A stretch of DNA of 64,000 nt from Rubrivirga sp046845755 (lineage in GTDB: Bacteria > Bacteroidota > Rhodothermia > Rhodothermales > Rubricoccaceae). Of the stretch, positions 52,050 to 60,574 are shown in pieces. Where the stretch lies: the NCBI RefSeq assembly GCF_046845755.1, contig NZ_CP177357.1, forward strand, positions 3,286,001 to 3,350,000. Reading direction: 5' to 3'. Within the stretch, counting starts at the first letter, position 1, and every line of letters begins with the position of its first letter. Made by a program: the position numbers and the translations under genes. Below the pieces are notes generated by a model that had not been told where the DNA came from, did not search any database, and saw only the letters and a program-made list of their open reading frames with translations.

Positions 52050-52934
52050 CTACAGGTAGTTCAGCAGCGACTGCTGGACGGTCGCGGCGGAAGCGCGGAG
52101 GGCGGCCTCGAGGCCCGTCTGGCGGCGCTGCAAGGCGCCGAGCACCGAGGCCAGGTCGATCTCCTCGATCTGGGCGCGCCGCTCGCCGGCCTGGATGTCC
52201 TGCGTCTCGATGGCGTCGCGGGCGTGGAGGAGCGTGCGCGAGACGGCGCCGCTCTGGCCCCCGATCCGGGCGTAGTGGTCGATGCCGGCCTGGACGCCGT
52301 CGAGCGCGGCGGTCATGTCGGTCGCCTCGCCGGAGCGGATGGCGTCGGCGAGGGCCTGGAGGCGGTCGGGCGCCGAGACGCCGTCGACCTCGAGGGCGGT
52401 CGTGACGTTGAGCGTGACGCGCAAGCCGGGGGCCACCTCGCGGCGGCGCTCGCCCGAGAAGTCGGCCGTGGCGACGGCGCCGGACGGGTCGATGGGCGCG
52501 GTGTCGGTCTGGGTCCCCGCGAAGAGGTACTCCCCGCCGCTCTGGGCGTTGAGGCGCGCGATGGCCTCGTCGCGCAGGCCCTCCACCTCGTCGGCCATCT
52601 GGTCGGTCGTGAGGACGCCGTTCGCGGCGCGCAGGCCGAGCACCTTGGCCTCGGTAAAGAGGTCGCCGAGCGCGCCGAGCTCCGCCTGCGTGCGGTCGGT
52701 CCACAACGTGGCCGCGTCGATGGACTCGCCGTAGCGGCCGAGCTGGTCCTGGAGCTGGGACAGCGAGGCGGCCTGGGCGAACCCGGCGGGGTCGTCGGAG
52801 GGCCGCTGGATGCGGTTGCCGGTCGCCAGCTGGGCCGTGAGCGTGTCGACGGCGGCGCGCGCGCGGGGCAGGGCGCGGTCGGAGGCCGACTGCGCGACGG
52901 CGCGCGTGAGGGCGGTGACGACGGGGCGGGGCAT
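52050..52934 (-). CDS. flgL: hook-filament junction protein FlgL
   Basis: FlgL is the second junction protein between hook and filament. The ATG at 52934 gives 294 residues. The flagellin-like N terminus shows 'VDTLTAQLATGNRIQRPSDD' and the C terminus 'RRAQIEEIDLASVLGALQRR', ending QQSLLNYL. It follows flgK after 47 nt and closes the flgF-to-flgL run. Confidence 0.93.
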   Translation of the reverse strand: MPRPVVTALTRAVAQSASDRALPRARAAVDTLTAQLATGNRIQRPSDDPAGFAQAASLSQLQDQLGRYGESIDAATLWTDRTQAELGALGDLFTEAKVLGLRAANGVLTTDQMADEVEGLRDEAIARLNAQSGGEYLFAGTQTDTAPIDPSGAVATADFSGERRREVAPGLRVTLNVTTALEVDGVSAPDRLQALADAIRSGEATDMTAALDGVQAGIDHYARIGGQSGAVSRTLLHARDAIETQDIQAGERRAQIEEIDLASVLGALQRRQTGLEAALRASAATVQQSLLNYL

Positions 52935-52981
52935 GGGGTCGGGGGGCGCGGGGTCGGCGGGGGGCCGCCGGCTCGCGGGGG

Positions 52982-54334
52982 CTACATCGCGAGGAGCGTG
53001 TCGAACATCTGGGTGGCCGTCTCGAGCACGCGCGCCGAGGCGGCGTAGGACTGCTGGAACTTGATGAGGTTGGTCATCTCCTCGTCGAGCGACACGTCGG
53101 AGACGCCCGAGCGGAGGGCCTCGGCGTAGGCCGTCAGCGAGGCGTTGGCCTCCGACGCGGCCGTGGCACGGCGGACCTCGGTGCCGACGCCCGCCAGCAG
53201 GCGCGAGGCCGTGGCGTCGAGCCCCTCGCCGATGCCGTTGATGGCCTCGGCGGTGCTCCCGTCGCCCGGGCCGGACGTCCCGGCGGCGACGGACTCGGCG
53301 GTGAGCCCCGACGCGAGCGACAGCGTCGCGGCGGTCGTGCCGGCCGGGTCGAAAAAGGGCTGGCCCGTCGAGCCGTCGAGCCCGGTGCCCGACTCCTGGG
53401 CCGCGTTGACACGCGTGACGAGCGTGTTCACCAGGCCGTCGAGGGCGGCGCGGGTCTCGGGGATGACGCGGCCGATCGTGTCGAGTTGGGCCCCGAGCAC
53501 GCCGGACTCGATGCCGCCGAGCCCGATCGGGCGCGACGAGCCCGTCGCAAAGAGCGCCGTGGTGGGCTCCTCGGGCGGGCCGACGACGCGGAGCGGGAGG
53601 GGCGTCCCTTCCTGGACGACGACCATGCCGTCGAGCGAGAGCGTCACGTCGCCTTCGGGCTGGGCGCGGGCGGAAAAGGGGGCGATGCCGGCGAGCTCGT
53701 CGAGGAGCACGTCGCGGCGGTCGAGCGCGTCGAGGTCCTGGCCGCCCTGCGACTGGGCCGTGCGGATGACCGTGTTGAGCTCGGCGACCTCCGCGAGCAG
53801 GCTGTTGGCGCGTTCGACGGTCGCCGCGAGCCCGGTCTCGGCCGAGGCCTCCAGCCCGGCCAGCCCGGCGTCGACCATCCGCAGCGTCTGGCCCAGGCGC
53901 TGGCCCTCGGAGAGCAGCGCGTCGCGCGGCGCCAGCTCGGCCGGCGCGTCGGCGACGGACGACCACGCGCTGAAAAAGGCGCGGAGCGGGTCGAGCAGGC
54001 GGGTGCCGTCGGAGCCGACGGCGTTCTCGACGGCCGAGAGCAGCAGCGCCCCCTCCCCCGCCCCGTCGGACCCGGCGCGGCCGCGGCGGACGGCGTCGTC
54101 GAGGAGCCCGTTGCGGGTCCGGTCGAACCCGCTCACATGGACCCCGTCGCCGGCGCCGGGGAGCGCCTGGATCTGGACGCCGCCGCGCTGGCGGGGCGTC
54201 GCCTGCAGCGTGGCCGACCGGCGCGTGTAGCCGGGCGTCTCGACATTCGCGATGTTGTTGGCGGTGGCGTTCGTGCCGGCCTGGCTGGCGAGCAGCGACT
54301 GCCGGGCGGTCGAGAAGAGGCTGGTAAGGCTCAT
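52982..54334 (-). CDS. flgK: hook-filament junction protein FlgK
   Basis: FlgK is the first hook-associated protein. The 450-residue product has 'SLFSTARQSLLASQAGTNAT' and 'ANNIANVETPGYTRR' at the N terminus and 'VSDVSLDEEMTNLIKFQQSY' with 'ASARVLETATQMFDTLL' at the C terminus. flgN, encoding its likely chaperone, is directly upstream (12-nt gap). Confidence 0.95.
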   Translation of the reverse strand: MSLTSLFSTARQSLLASQAGTNATANNIANVETPGYTRRSATLQATPRQRGGVQIQALPGAGDGVHVSGFDRTRNGLLDDAVRRGRAGSDGAGEGALLLSAVENAVGSDGTRLLDPLRAFFSAWSSVADAPAELAPRDALLSEGQRLGQTLRMVDAGLAGLEASAETGLAATVERANSLLAEVAELNTVIRTAQSQGGQDLDALDRRDVLLDELAGIAPFSARAQPEGDVTLSLDGMVVVQEGTPLPLRVVGPPEEPTTALFATGSSRPIGLGGIESGVLGAQLDTIGRVIPETRAALDGLVNTLVTRVNAAQESGTGLDGSTGQPFFDPAGTTAATLSLASGLTAESVAAGTSGPGDGSTAEAINGIGEGLDATASRLLAGVGTEVRRATAASEANASLTAYAEALRSGVSDVSLDEEMTNLIKFQQSYAASARVLETATQMFDTLLAM

Positions 54335-54346
54335 GGGGCCAGAGGG

Positions 54347-54757
54347 CTAGGCGCGGACCGTCCCCCGGCCGACGGGGGTGCCGACCGCGCCGCGAGCGGT
54401 GTAGACGTGGGCCGTCGGCGGGGCCGAGAGCCGGCGCCAGGCGCCGACCAGGTCGCGGCCGAGCGCGACGGCGTGTTCGAGCGACCCTTCGAGCGCGTCG
54501 CAGGCGGCGCGGGCGTCGCGGGCGGCGGTCTCGAGGGCGGTGCGTTGCGCGGGCGTCGCGGCCGGGGCGTCGGTGCGGGCCGTCCGGCGGACGCGCTCGC
54601 GGCGGCGGCGCTCGAGCTCGGAGACCGCGTCGAGCGTGCGGGCCGCGGCGGCCTCGAAGGCCTCCACGGAGGCGTCCGAGAGCGCCTCGCGCTGGGCGCG
54701 GGCGGCGGCGGCGATGGAGGCGAGCGCCTCGCGTTCGGGGGCGAAGGGGTCGGTCAT
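54347..54757 (-). CDS. flgN: putative FlgN-like flagellar chaperone
   Basis: The 136-residue helical protein ('REALASIAAAARAQREALSD', then 'AVSELERRRRERVRRTART') lies immediately before flgK and overlaps the flgJ stop by 4 nt. FlgN is the FlgK/FlgL export chaperone and is poorly conserved, so the call rests on size, helical content and position. Confidence 0.68.
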   Translation of the reverse strand: MTDPFAPEREALASIAAAARAQREALSDASVEAFEAAAARTLDAVSELERRRRERVRRTARTDAPAATPAQRTALETAARDARAACDALEGSLEHAVALGRDLVGAWRRLSAPPTAHVYTARGAVGTPVGRGTVRA

Positions 54758-55179
54758 GGGGTCCTCGTCGGCATATCGAAGGGCGGGGCCGGAGCTTTAG
54801 CGGCGTCGGAAAAAAAGGTCGGATCGGGCCGCTCCGTGTCGGGAGACGGGGCCGGGAGCGTCTCCGGGACGCGGCCGGCCCGCTCCCACTGGGCCGTCAG
54901 CAGCTCGGCGATGCCGAACGTGCCGGCGTCGACGAGGTGGTCGGTCAGCGTGTCCGTGAGGGTGTCGCGCTGGAGGTCGGCCTGGCCGGTCATCATGCCC
55001 TCCTGATCGCTCTGGAAGAGGTCCTTGGTCATGACCTCGACGAACTGGCGGACGAGCACGGACTCGAACTGGCGGGCCGCCTCGTCGGGCGACAGGGCAT
55101 CTTTGCCTCGGACGGCGCCCGGGCGAGCCGGGGCGGCCGACGAGGTCGACGCGGGAACGGTGGGCTGAAGAGGCGTCAT
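54754..55179 (-). CDS. flgJ: rod-binding protein FlgJ (rod domain only)
   Basis: The 141-residue product carries the rod-binding domain ('AARQFESVLVRQFVEVMTKD', then 'LTDTLTDHLVDAGTFGIAELL'). It lacks the C-terminal muramidase domain of enteric FlgJ, as in many phyla. Another enzyme must open the peptidoglycan. It follows flgI by 4 nt. Confidence 0.88.
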   Translation of the reverse strand: MTPLQPTVPASTSSAAPARPGAVRGKDALSPDEAARQFESVLVRQFVEVMTKDLFQSDQEGMMTGQADLQRDTLTDTLTDHLVDAGTFGIAELLTAQWERAGRVPETLPAPSPDTERPDPTFFSDAAKAPAPPFDMPTRTP

Positions 55180-55183
55180 GGGC

Positions 55184-56293
55184 TTAGAGGACGACGAGCT
55201 CGCCCTGGAGGGCGCCCGCGCGGTCGATGGCCTGGAACACGGCGATCACGTCGCGCGCCGCGAGCCCCAGCTCGTTGAGCGCGGCGGCGAGCTCGGCGAC
55301 GGTCGTGTTGGGCTGCAAGACGACCGATCGGGCCGTCTCCTGGTCGATGTCGACCGACCCGACGGGGACGGCGACGGTCTCGCCGTCGGACAACGGGTTC
55401 GGCTGAGAGACGACGGGGTCGACGGCCGTCGAGATGGTGAGCCCGCCGGTCGTGATCATCACCTCGGCGATCGTCACGCCGCCGCCCGCGACGACCGTCC
55501 CGGTCCGCTCGTTGACGACGATGCGCGCGGGCACGTCGACGCCGACGCGCAGGCCTTCGAGCGCGGCCATCAGCCCGGCCGCGCTCGCGTCGGGCGGGAT
55601 CGCGACGCGGACGAGCCCGGCGTGGACGGCCGTGGCGGCGTCGGGGAAGGCGCGGTTGACGGCGTCCGCGATGGCGACGGCGTTCGTGAAGTCGGGCCGC
55701 AGGAGCGACAGGTCGAGCGGGCCGGCGCTGGCGCCGGCGGTCGCGGGGCGGACGACGAGCCCGCCGGACGGGACACGGCCGGTGTTCGTGGGGCCGGTCC
55801 GGGCCGAGCTGCCGGCGGCCGACGCCAGCAGGGCGCCCGTGAGCACGGAGCCCTGGGCCATCGCGGCGACCTCGCCGCCCGAAAGCTGGTCGAGAAGGGG
55901 CGTCTGGAGCAGGATCCCGCCCGAGAGTGAGCGCGCGTCGCCGAGCGAGGCGACGGTCACGTCGAGGGCCGTCCCGGGCCCGGCGTAGGGACTGAGGGTC
56001 GCCGTCACCATGACGGCGGCGGCGTTGCGGGACGACAGCGTGCGGGGGTCGACGGCGATCCCGAACCGCTCCAGCATGTTGGCCACGCTCTGGACGGTGT
56101 ACGGCGCGCTCGACCGGCCGCGCGCGCGGTCGCCGGTGCGGTCGAGCCCGACGACGATGCCGTAGCCGACAAGCTGGACCGGCGCGGCGCCGGCCGGCAC
56201 GACGAGGTCTTTGAGACGGGCGCTGGCCGACGGCTGGGCGAGCGCGGGGGCGGCGAGCGCCGCGACGAGGGCGAGGAGGAGGGCGGTGCGCAT
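55184..56293 (-). CDS. flgI: flagellar P-ring protein FlgI
   Basis: FlgI forms the periplasmic P ring. The 369-residue protein has a signal peptide ending ALAQP, 'QLVGYGIVVGLDRTGDR', 'VQSVANMLERFGI', 'NAAAVMVTATLSPYAGPGT' and 'GVDVPARIVVNERTGTVVAGGGV' (in blocks). Length is normal. It follows flgH by 4 nt. The presence of P and L rings shows a two-membrane envelope. Confidence 0.96.
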   Translation of the reverse strand: MRTALLLALVAALAAPALAQPSASARLKDLVVPAGAAPVQLVGYGIVVGLDRTGDRARGRSSAPYTVQSVANMLERFGIAVDPRTLSSRNAAAVMVTATLSPYAGPGTALDVTVASLGDARSLSGGILLQTPLLDQLSGGEVAAMAQGSVLTGALLASAAGSSARTGPTNTGRVPSGGLVVRPATAGASAGPLDLSLLRPDFTNAVAIADAVNRAFPDAATAVHAGLVRVAIPPDASAAGLMAALEGLRVGVDVPARIVVNERTGTVVAGGGVTIAEVMITTGGLTISTAVDPVVSQPNPLSDGETVAVPVGSVDIDQETARSVVLQPNTTVAELAAALNELGLAARDVIAVFQAIDRAGALQGELVVL

Positions 56294-56297
56294 GGGG

Positions 56298-56951
56298 TTA
56301 CTCGGCGGCGGGGGCAGCGATGTCCGCGACCACGTCGGCGCCGCCGCCGGACATCATGCCGAGGGCGAGCACGCCGACGACCACGGCGACCGTCCCGACG
56401 AGCGTCAGGAAGCGGCCTTTCAAGAACTTGGGGCCGCCCTCCTGGGCGTAGACCACGTCCGCATTCGCGATCTGGGTCGACAGGACGGTGTTGGAGGGGC
56501 CGACGTCGGCGGCGCGGACGACGCCGCGGACGGTCATCAGGTGGACGTCGCCGTCGACGTTGAGGCGGCGCTCGCCCTCGATCGTCAGGTTGCCGGCGCC
56601 GTCGACCTCGACGACGCGGGCGGTCAGGGTGCCGACGAGCAGGTCGCTCTGGACCGTCCGGCTGTCGGCGTCGCGGCGGCCGCCGACGCCGGCGTCGAGC
56701 CCGAAGGTGCCGCCGGTCGAGGCGGCGCCGCCGCCGGACACGTCGGCGCTGGCGCTGGCGGAGCTCTCGGACTGGCGCCGGGCCGAAGTCCGCTCGTCGA
56801 GAATGACCGTCAGCAAGTCGCCGGGCTGGTGGGCGCGGATGGCCGAGAACATCGAGACGATGCGGGTCGGCGCGGGCTCGGCGACGGCCACGTCGGCCTG
56901 GGCGAACGCGGGCGCGGCGGTGAGCAGGAGCAGGGCGAGGAGTCGGGGCAT
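56298..56951 (-). CDS. flgH: flagellar L-ring protein FlgH without lipobox, with C-terminal hydrophobic segment
   Basis: FlgH forms the outer-membrane L ring. From the ATG at 56951 the product is 217 residues. The signal peptide (MPRLLALLLLTAAPAFAQA) has no lipobox cysteine, whereas classical FlgH is a lipoprotein. The conserved core is present ('GDLLTVILDERTSARRQSE', 'LLVGTLTARVVEVDGAGNLTIEGER' in blocks, 'RGVVRAADVGPSNTVLSTQIANA'). A hydrophobic C-terminal stretch (about 181-201) follows the core, where classical FlgH ends. This could be an alternative membrane anchor. Confidence 0.9.
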   Translation of the reverse strand: MPRLLALLLLTAAPAFAQADVAVAEPAPTRIVSMFSAIRAHQPGDLLTVILDERTSARRQSESSASASADVSGGGAASTGGTFGLDAGVGGRRDADSRTVQSDLLVGTLTARVVEVDGAGNLTIEGERRLNVDGDVHLMTVRGVVRAADVGPSNTVLSTQIANADVVYAQEGGPKFLKGRFLTLVGTVAVVVGVLALGMMSGGGADVVADIAAPAAE

Positions 56952-56968
56952 GGGTCCGGGGGGCGTAA

Positions 56969-57847
56969 TCAGAGGGTGGCGGTCCAGTCGGCGGCGCCGG
57001 GGGCGGTCAGGCGGACGCGCGTGGCGCGCGCCGAAGGGCAGGTCGTGGTGATCGTCTCGCCGACGGCGCCGCGCTCGCGCGCCTGGCAGTCGAGCGTGAT
57101 GACGACGGCCCCGCGCGTGTAGCGGACGCGGACGGTCTCGCCGGGCTCGGCGGCGGCCGGGGCGCGGACGTGGCGGGCGGTCAGGGCGGTGCCGGCGCGG
57201 AGCGACCGGGTCGCGAGCCAGTCGGCGCCGGGGCGCTCGGCCAGGCCGTCGCGCAGGGTCGTCGTCTCGACGCGCTCCAGGGCGACGGCGCCCGCGAGGG
57301 GCTCGTCGCGCGACACGTCCTTCGTCAAGACGGGGACGGCCTCGAAGACGGCCACGTCGAGGTAGGCCCAGCCGGCGGGCTCCCAGCCGGCGGCGGTCTT
57401 GTGCTCGACGCGGGCCGTGACGCGGCCCTTCGGAGCGGGGTCGTCGAACACGACGCGGAGCGGGGGGGCGGCCTCGGCAGCGGTGCCGCTGAGGCGGACG
57501 ACGGCGACCTCGGCGTCGGGCCAGACGGCGGCGACGGCGGCCCGGGCGGCGGCGGCCACGTCGGCCTCGGTGGCGGTGTGCTCGGCAGACCCCCCGCTCG
57601 GACGCGCGCACGGAGCGCAAACCGAGCCGTGTTGGCGTGGCGCGTCCAAGCTGTCCCCCTTGCCAAGGGGGACAGTCCGCGCGGCGGTGTGCCGGCCGTG
57701 CGGGAGCGCTCGGGTGCTGGCGCCGGCCGCTCCCGTCGCGCGCTGCGCGGACGGGGGGTCTGCCGAGCGGGGCGCCGCGATGGACGCCTCGCCCACGCCC
57801 GCAAGCAGGCCGGCAATCGAAAACAACAGGGTCGCGAGGGCGATCAT
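56969..57847 (-). CDS. flgA: flagellar P-ring assembly chaperone FlgA, with repeat-derived insertion
   Basis: FlgA is the periplasmic chaperone for P-ring formation. The 292-residue product has a signal peptide (about 1-25) and a C-terminal FlgA/SAF region ('AVPVLTKDVSRDEPLAGAVA', 'DWLATRSLRAGTALTARHV'). Between them, residues 26-90 form an odd Ala/Pro/Arg-rich block encoded by DNA holding a perfect palindrome (57651-57675). The ATG overlaps the flgG stop (ATGA). The insertion keeps frame and falls just after signal cleavage. Confidence 0.85.
   Translation of the reverse strand: MIALATLLFSIAGLLAGVGEASIAAPRSADPPSAQRATGAAGASTRALPHGRHTAARTVPLGKGDSLDAPRQHGSVCAPCARPSGGSAEHTATEADVAAAARAAVAAVWPDAEVAVVRLSGTAAEAAPPLRVVFDDPAPKGRVTARVEHKTAAGWEPAGWAYLDVAVFEAVPVLTKDVSRDEPLAGAVALERVETTTLRDGLAERPGADWLATRSLRAGTALTARHVRAPAAAEPGETVRVRYTRGAVVITLDCQARERGAVGETITTTCPSARATRVRLTAPGAADWTATL
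57651..57675. repeat. palindromic repeat inside flgA
   Basis: CTGTCCCCCTT-GCC-AAGGGGGACAG has perfect 11-bp arms. The core is shared with the flgB-promoter palindrome (45359-45377). It is translated as VPLGKGDS within FlgA. Confidence 0.75.
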
Positions 57848-58629
57848 CGCTTGACGCCGTTCGCGATCTGGAGCATCTCCTCGCCGGCCTGCACCATCTT
57901 CGAGTTCATCTCATAGGCCCGCTGGCTGGCGATGAGGTCGACCATCTCCTGGACCACGTCGACGTTCGAGGACTCCAGCATCCCCTGCTGGACCGTGCCG
58001 AGGCCGTCCTCGCCGGGCGGGGCGACGACCGGGGCGCCGCTGCCCTCGGTCTGGGTAAAGAGGTTGCCGCCCAGCGACCGGAGGCCGGCGGGGTTGGGGA
58101 AGCGCGCCAGCTCGATCTGGCCCAGCTCGACGGGCTCGGTCTCGCCGGGGATCAGGGCGCGGACCGTGCCGTCGGCCTGGACCCGGAGCTCGAGCGCGTC
58201 GGTCGGGACCTCGATGCCGGGGTCGACGGCGAAGCCGGCCGGGTTGACGAGCATCCCGTCGGGCGACATCGTGAACGAGCCGTCGCGGGAGTACGCCCGC
58301 GAGCCGTCGGGCATCTGGATGGCGAAAAAGCCGGAGCCGTTGATGGCCAGGTCGAGCGCGTTGCCGGTCTCGGTCAGGCCGCCCTGCGTGAAGGTGCCGA
58401 CGGTCGCGACGGCGAGCGCGCCGTGCCCCATCTGGAGCGTGGCGGCGGGCCCGGCGGACCCGTCCTCGCCACCCGCGGCGCGGACGCTCTGGTACAGCAG
58501 GTCCTGGAAGGCGACGCGCGAGCGCTTGAAGCCGGTCGTGTTGGCGTTGGCGAGGTTGTTCGCCGTGTTGTCGACGCTGGCCTGCTGGGCGCTCATGCCG
58601 AGGGCGGCGGTGCGGAGGGCTCGGAGCAT
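57844..58629 (-). CDS. flgG: flagellar distal rod protein FlgG
   Basis: FlgG builds the distal rod. The 261-residue product opens MLRALRTAALGMSAQQASVD, then 'NNLANANTTGFKRSRVAFQD', and ends with 'LESSNVDVVQEMVDLIASQR' and 'AYEMNSKMVQAGEEML', all diagnostic. Length matches the family. Confidence 0.96.
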   Translation of the reverse strand: MLRALRTAALGMSAQQASVDNTANNLANANTTGFKRSRVAFQDLLYQSVRAAGGEDGSAGPAATLQMGHGALAVATVGTFTQGGLTETGNALDLAINGSGFFAIQMPDGSRAYSRDGSFTMSPDGMLVNPAGFAVDPGIEVPTDALELRVQADGTVRALIPGETEPVELGQIELARFPNPAGLRSLGGNLFTQTEGSGAPVVAPPGEDGLGTVQQGMLESSNVDVVQEMVDLIASQRAYEMNSKMVQAGEEMLQIANGVKR

Positions 58630-58710
58630 GGGGGTGGGGGCAAGGGGGAAGCGGGAAGGGGCAAGGGCGAAAGGCGGGACTCATGCCCCATGCCTCGTGC
58701 CCCATCCCCT

Positions 58711-59430
58711 TTAGAAGGAGCCGAGGTCGCGGGTGGCGCCGCCCAGCGTTTCGTCGGCGGAGGTCAGGGCCTTTTGCTGGCTCTCGAAGAGGCGGACGTG
58801 GGACATCAGCTCGACCATCTCGCTGACGGCGTCGACGTTGGAGCTTTCCAGGAAGCCCTGGCGGATGCGCGTCTCGGACGGCCGGGCGGCGACGCCGGCG
58901 GCCTCGAACGTGGCGCCATCGAGGCGGACCAGGCTGGCGGGGTCGGCGACCTCGAACGTGGCGATGCGGCCGACCGCGATCCCGCCGACCGACACCTCGC
59001 CGGCCGTGGTCACCCCGATCTCGCCGCCCGAGGGCGGGAGCGTGAGCGGCCGGTCGTCGGTCGTGAGCAAGGCGTCGCCCTGGGGCGTGCGGACGGTGCC
59101 GTCGGCACCGAGCATGAACTCGCCGGCGCGCGTGTAGCGCGTCCGACCGGCGGCGTCGCGGATGGCGAACAGGCCGTCGCCCTCGAGCGCGAGGTCGAGC
59201 GGGTTGCCGGTCTGGACGGGGACGCCCTGGGCGACGTCGGCGGCCTGGCCGGCGACGCGCGTGCTCTGGGGGGCGCCCTCGCGGTCGATCCGCTCCGAGA
59301 GCGCGGTCGCGAAGGCCCGGTCGCGGCGGTAGCCGACGGTGTTGGCGTTCGCGAGGTTGGAGGCGACGCGGTCCTGGCGCTGGGCCAGTTCGCCCATGGA
59401 GGCGGCGGCGTTGCGGAGGCGGAGGAGCAT
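58711..59430 (-). CDS. flgF: flagellar rod protein FlgF
   Basis: FlgF is a proximal/distal rod subunit. The ATG at 59430 gives 239 residues: 'LAQRQDRVASNLANANTVGYRRDRAF' (in blocks), 'GNPLDLALEGDGLFAIRDAAG', and 'GFLESSNVDAVSEMVELMSH'. The first gene of flgF-G-A-H-I-J-N-K-L, with a sigma-54-like promoter 30 nt above the ATG. A longer upstream frame was rejected, as it would cross that promoter. Confidence 0.93.
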   Translation of the reverse strand: MLLRLRNAAASMGELAQRQDRVASNLANANTVGYRRDRAFATALSERIDREGAPQSTRVAGQAADVAQGVPVQTGNPLDLALEGDGLFAIRDAAGRTRYTRAGEFMLGADGTVRTPQGDALLTTDDRPLTLPPSGGEIGVTTAGEVSVGGIAVGRIATFEVADPASLVRLDGATFEAAGVAARPSETRIRQGFLESSNVDAVSEMVELMSHVRLFESQQKALTSADETLGGATRDLGSF

Positions 59431-59459
59431 CGGGGGCGGGAGGGGTGCGCCCGGACTGT

Positions 59460-59475
59460 TGCAAAGGGCCCGCCG
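59460..59475 (-). promoter_or_regulatory. sigma-54-like promoter of flgF
   Basis: Minus strand: CGGCGGGCCCTTTGCA. The -12 half TTTGCA is perfect, the -24 half keeps GGC, and GG-N10-GC spacing is exact. The predicted start near 59449 gives a 19-nt leader. Confidence 0.6.
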
Positions 59476-59656
59476 CGCGGTACAAGGGCCCCCGTGGCCT
59501 GCTAGCGGGGATCCGGGCGGAAGCGGGTGCCGCGCGGCGGAAAGCCGTTCCGGACCGCCGCGTGGTGCCTCTCCGGGCGGATGACCCCTCGCACCAGGGA
59601 TCGACGCACGGTCCCTACCGCCCCCCCGTCCCCCCACTCACCCGTCCTCCGGACCC

Positions 59657-60223
59657 ATGCGAACCATGTTCCTCGCGGCCCTCGCCGCCCCCCTCCTCGT
59701 GCTCGCCGCCTGCGACGCGGCGGCCCCCTCCTCCGCCTCCGACGCCCTCGAGGCGGAGGCCACCCCGACCGCCGACGCCCGGCACGGCACCCGCGGCCTC
59801 AGCGCCGTCCGGCGCGCGACCGCGCGCTACCACCGAGTCGACCGCGCCGTGGCCGACGGCTGGGGCGCCGTCGCCGTCAGCGAGTGCGTCGAGCACCCCG
59901 TCCTCGGCGGGATGGGGCACCACTACGTCCACCTCGGCCACCTCTTCGACGGGGGCGCGCTCGACCCGGCGACGCCGGAGGCGCTCCTCTACGAGCCCCA
60001 GAAAAACGGTCGGCTCCGCCTGGTGGCCGTCGAGTACATCGTCTCGTTCGACGACGAGTCCCGCCCGGGAGACGGCGGGACGGCGCCGGAGCTGTTCGGC
60101 CAGACGTTCCACCCGAGCGAGCCCGCCGGCGGCTGGGCCCTCCACGTCTGGGCCTGGCGCCACAACCCCGCCGGGATGTTCGAGGACTTCAACCCCCGCG
60201 TCTCGTGTGAGCACGCCGAGTGA
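59657..60223 (+). CDS. putative lipoprotein of an uncharacterised family
   Basis: The 188-residue product begins MRTMFLAALAAPLLVLAACD, a lipoprotein signal with the acceptor at Cys19. The mature part has 'RATARYHRVDRAVADGWGAV', 'GGMGHHYVHLGHLFDGGALD', 'PATPEALLYEPQKNGRLRLVAVEY' in blocks, and 'WALHVWAWRHNPAGMFEDFN'. The His-rich GMGHHYV and HVWAWRHNP motifs recur in bacterial hypothetical proteins of this kind and might bind metal. The biochemical role is not known to me. Divergent from flgF. Confidence 0.75.
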   Translation: MRTMFLAALAAPLLVLAACDAAAPSSASDALEAEATPTADARHGTRGLSAVRRATARYHRVDRAVADGWGAVAVSECVEHPVLGGMGHHYVHLGHLFDGGALDPATPEALLYEPQKNGRLRLVAVEYIVSFDDESRPGDGGTAPELFGQTFHPSEPAGGWALHVWAWRHNPAGMFEDFNPRVSCEHAE

Positions 60224-60274
60224 CCGGGGCGTTCCGCCTGCGACCCACCGGGGGCGCGGGCGAGTCGTCGGCGT

Positions 60275-60574
60275 CTAGTTCAGGCTGAAGACGGCGACCA
60301 CGAGCGGGCCGCGGGCGGTCCCGTCGGGGCGGACCTCCTCGGCCACGAAGGCGCCCGTGGGCTTGATGCCGGTGCGCTCCCAGAGCGCCGGGCGCCAGCC
60401 CTCGGGGAGGGGCACGGCGTGGCCGGCGCCGGCGTCCCAGGCCTCGCCCTCGGGCGCCGCCAGCTCGGCCTGGGCCACGGCCACGATAAACGGCGCCATC
60501 AGCATCTCGACCTCGCCGTCGGCGCCGAGCCGGAGGGGGACACCGATGCGGGCATTCGTGCGGTACTCGGGCAT
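60275..60574 (-). CDS. hypothetical protein
   Basis: A 99-residue product from the ATG at 60574, starting MPEYRTNARIGVPLRLGADG. It continues 'VEMLMAPFIVAVAQAELAAPEGE' and 'LPEGWRPALWERTGIKPTGA'. No family recognised. It has amphipathic beta character and no signal peptide. It converges with the lipoprotein gene, 51 nt between stops. The frame is not low-complexity, so probably a real gene. Confidence 0.55.
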   Translation of the reverse strand: MPEYRTNARIGVPLRLGADGEVEMLMAPFIVAVAQAELAAPEGEAWDAGAGHAVPLPEGWRPALWERTGIKPTGAFVAEEVRPDGTARGPLVVAVFSLN

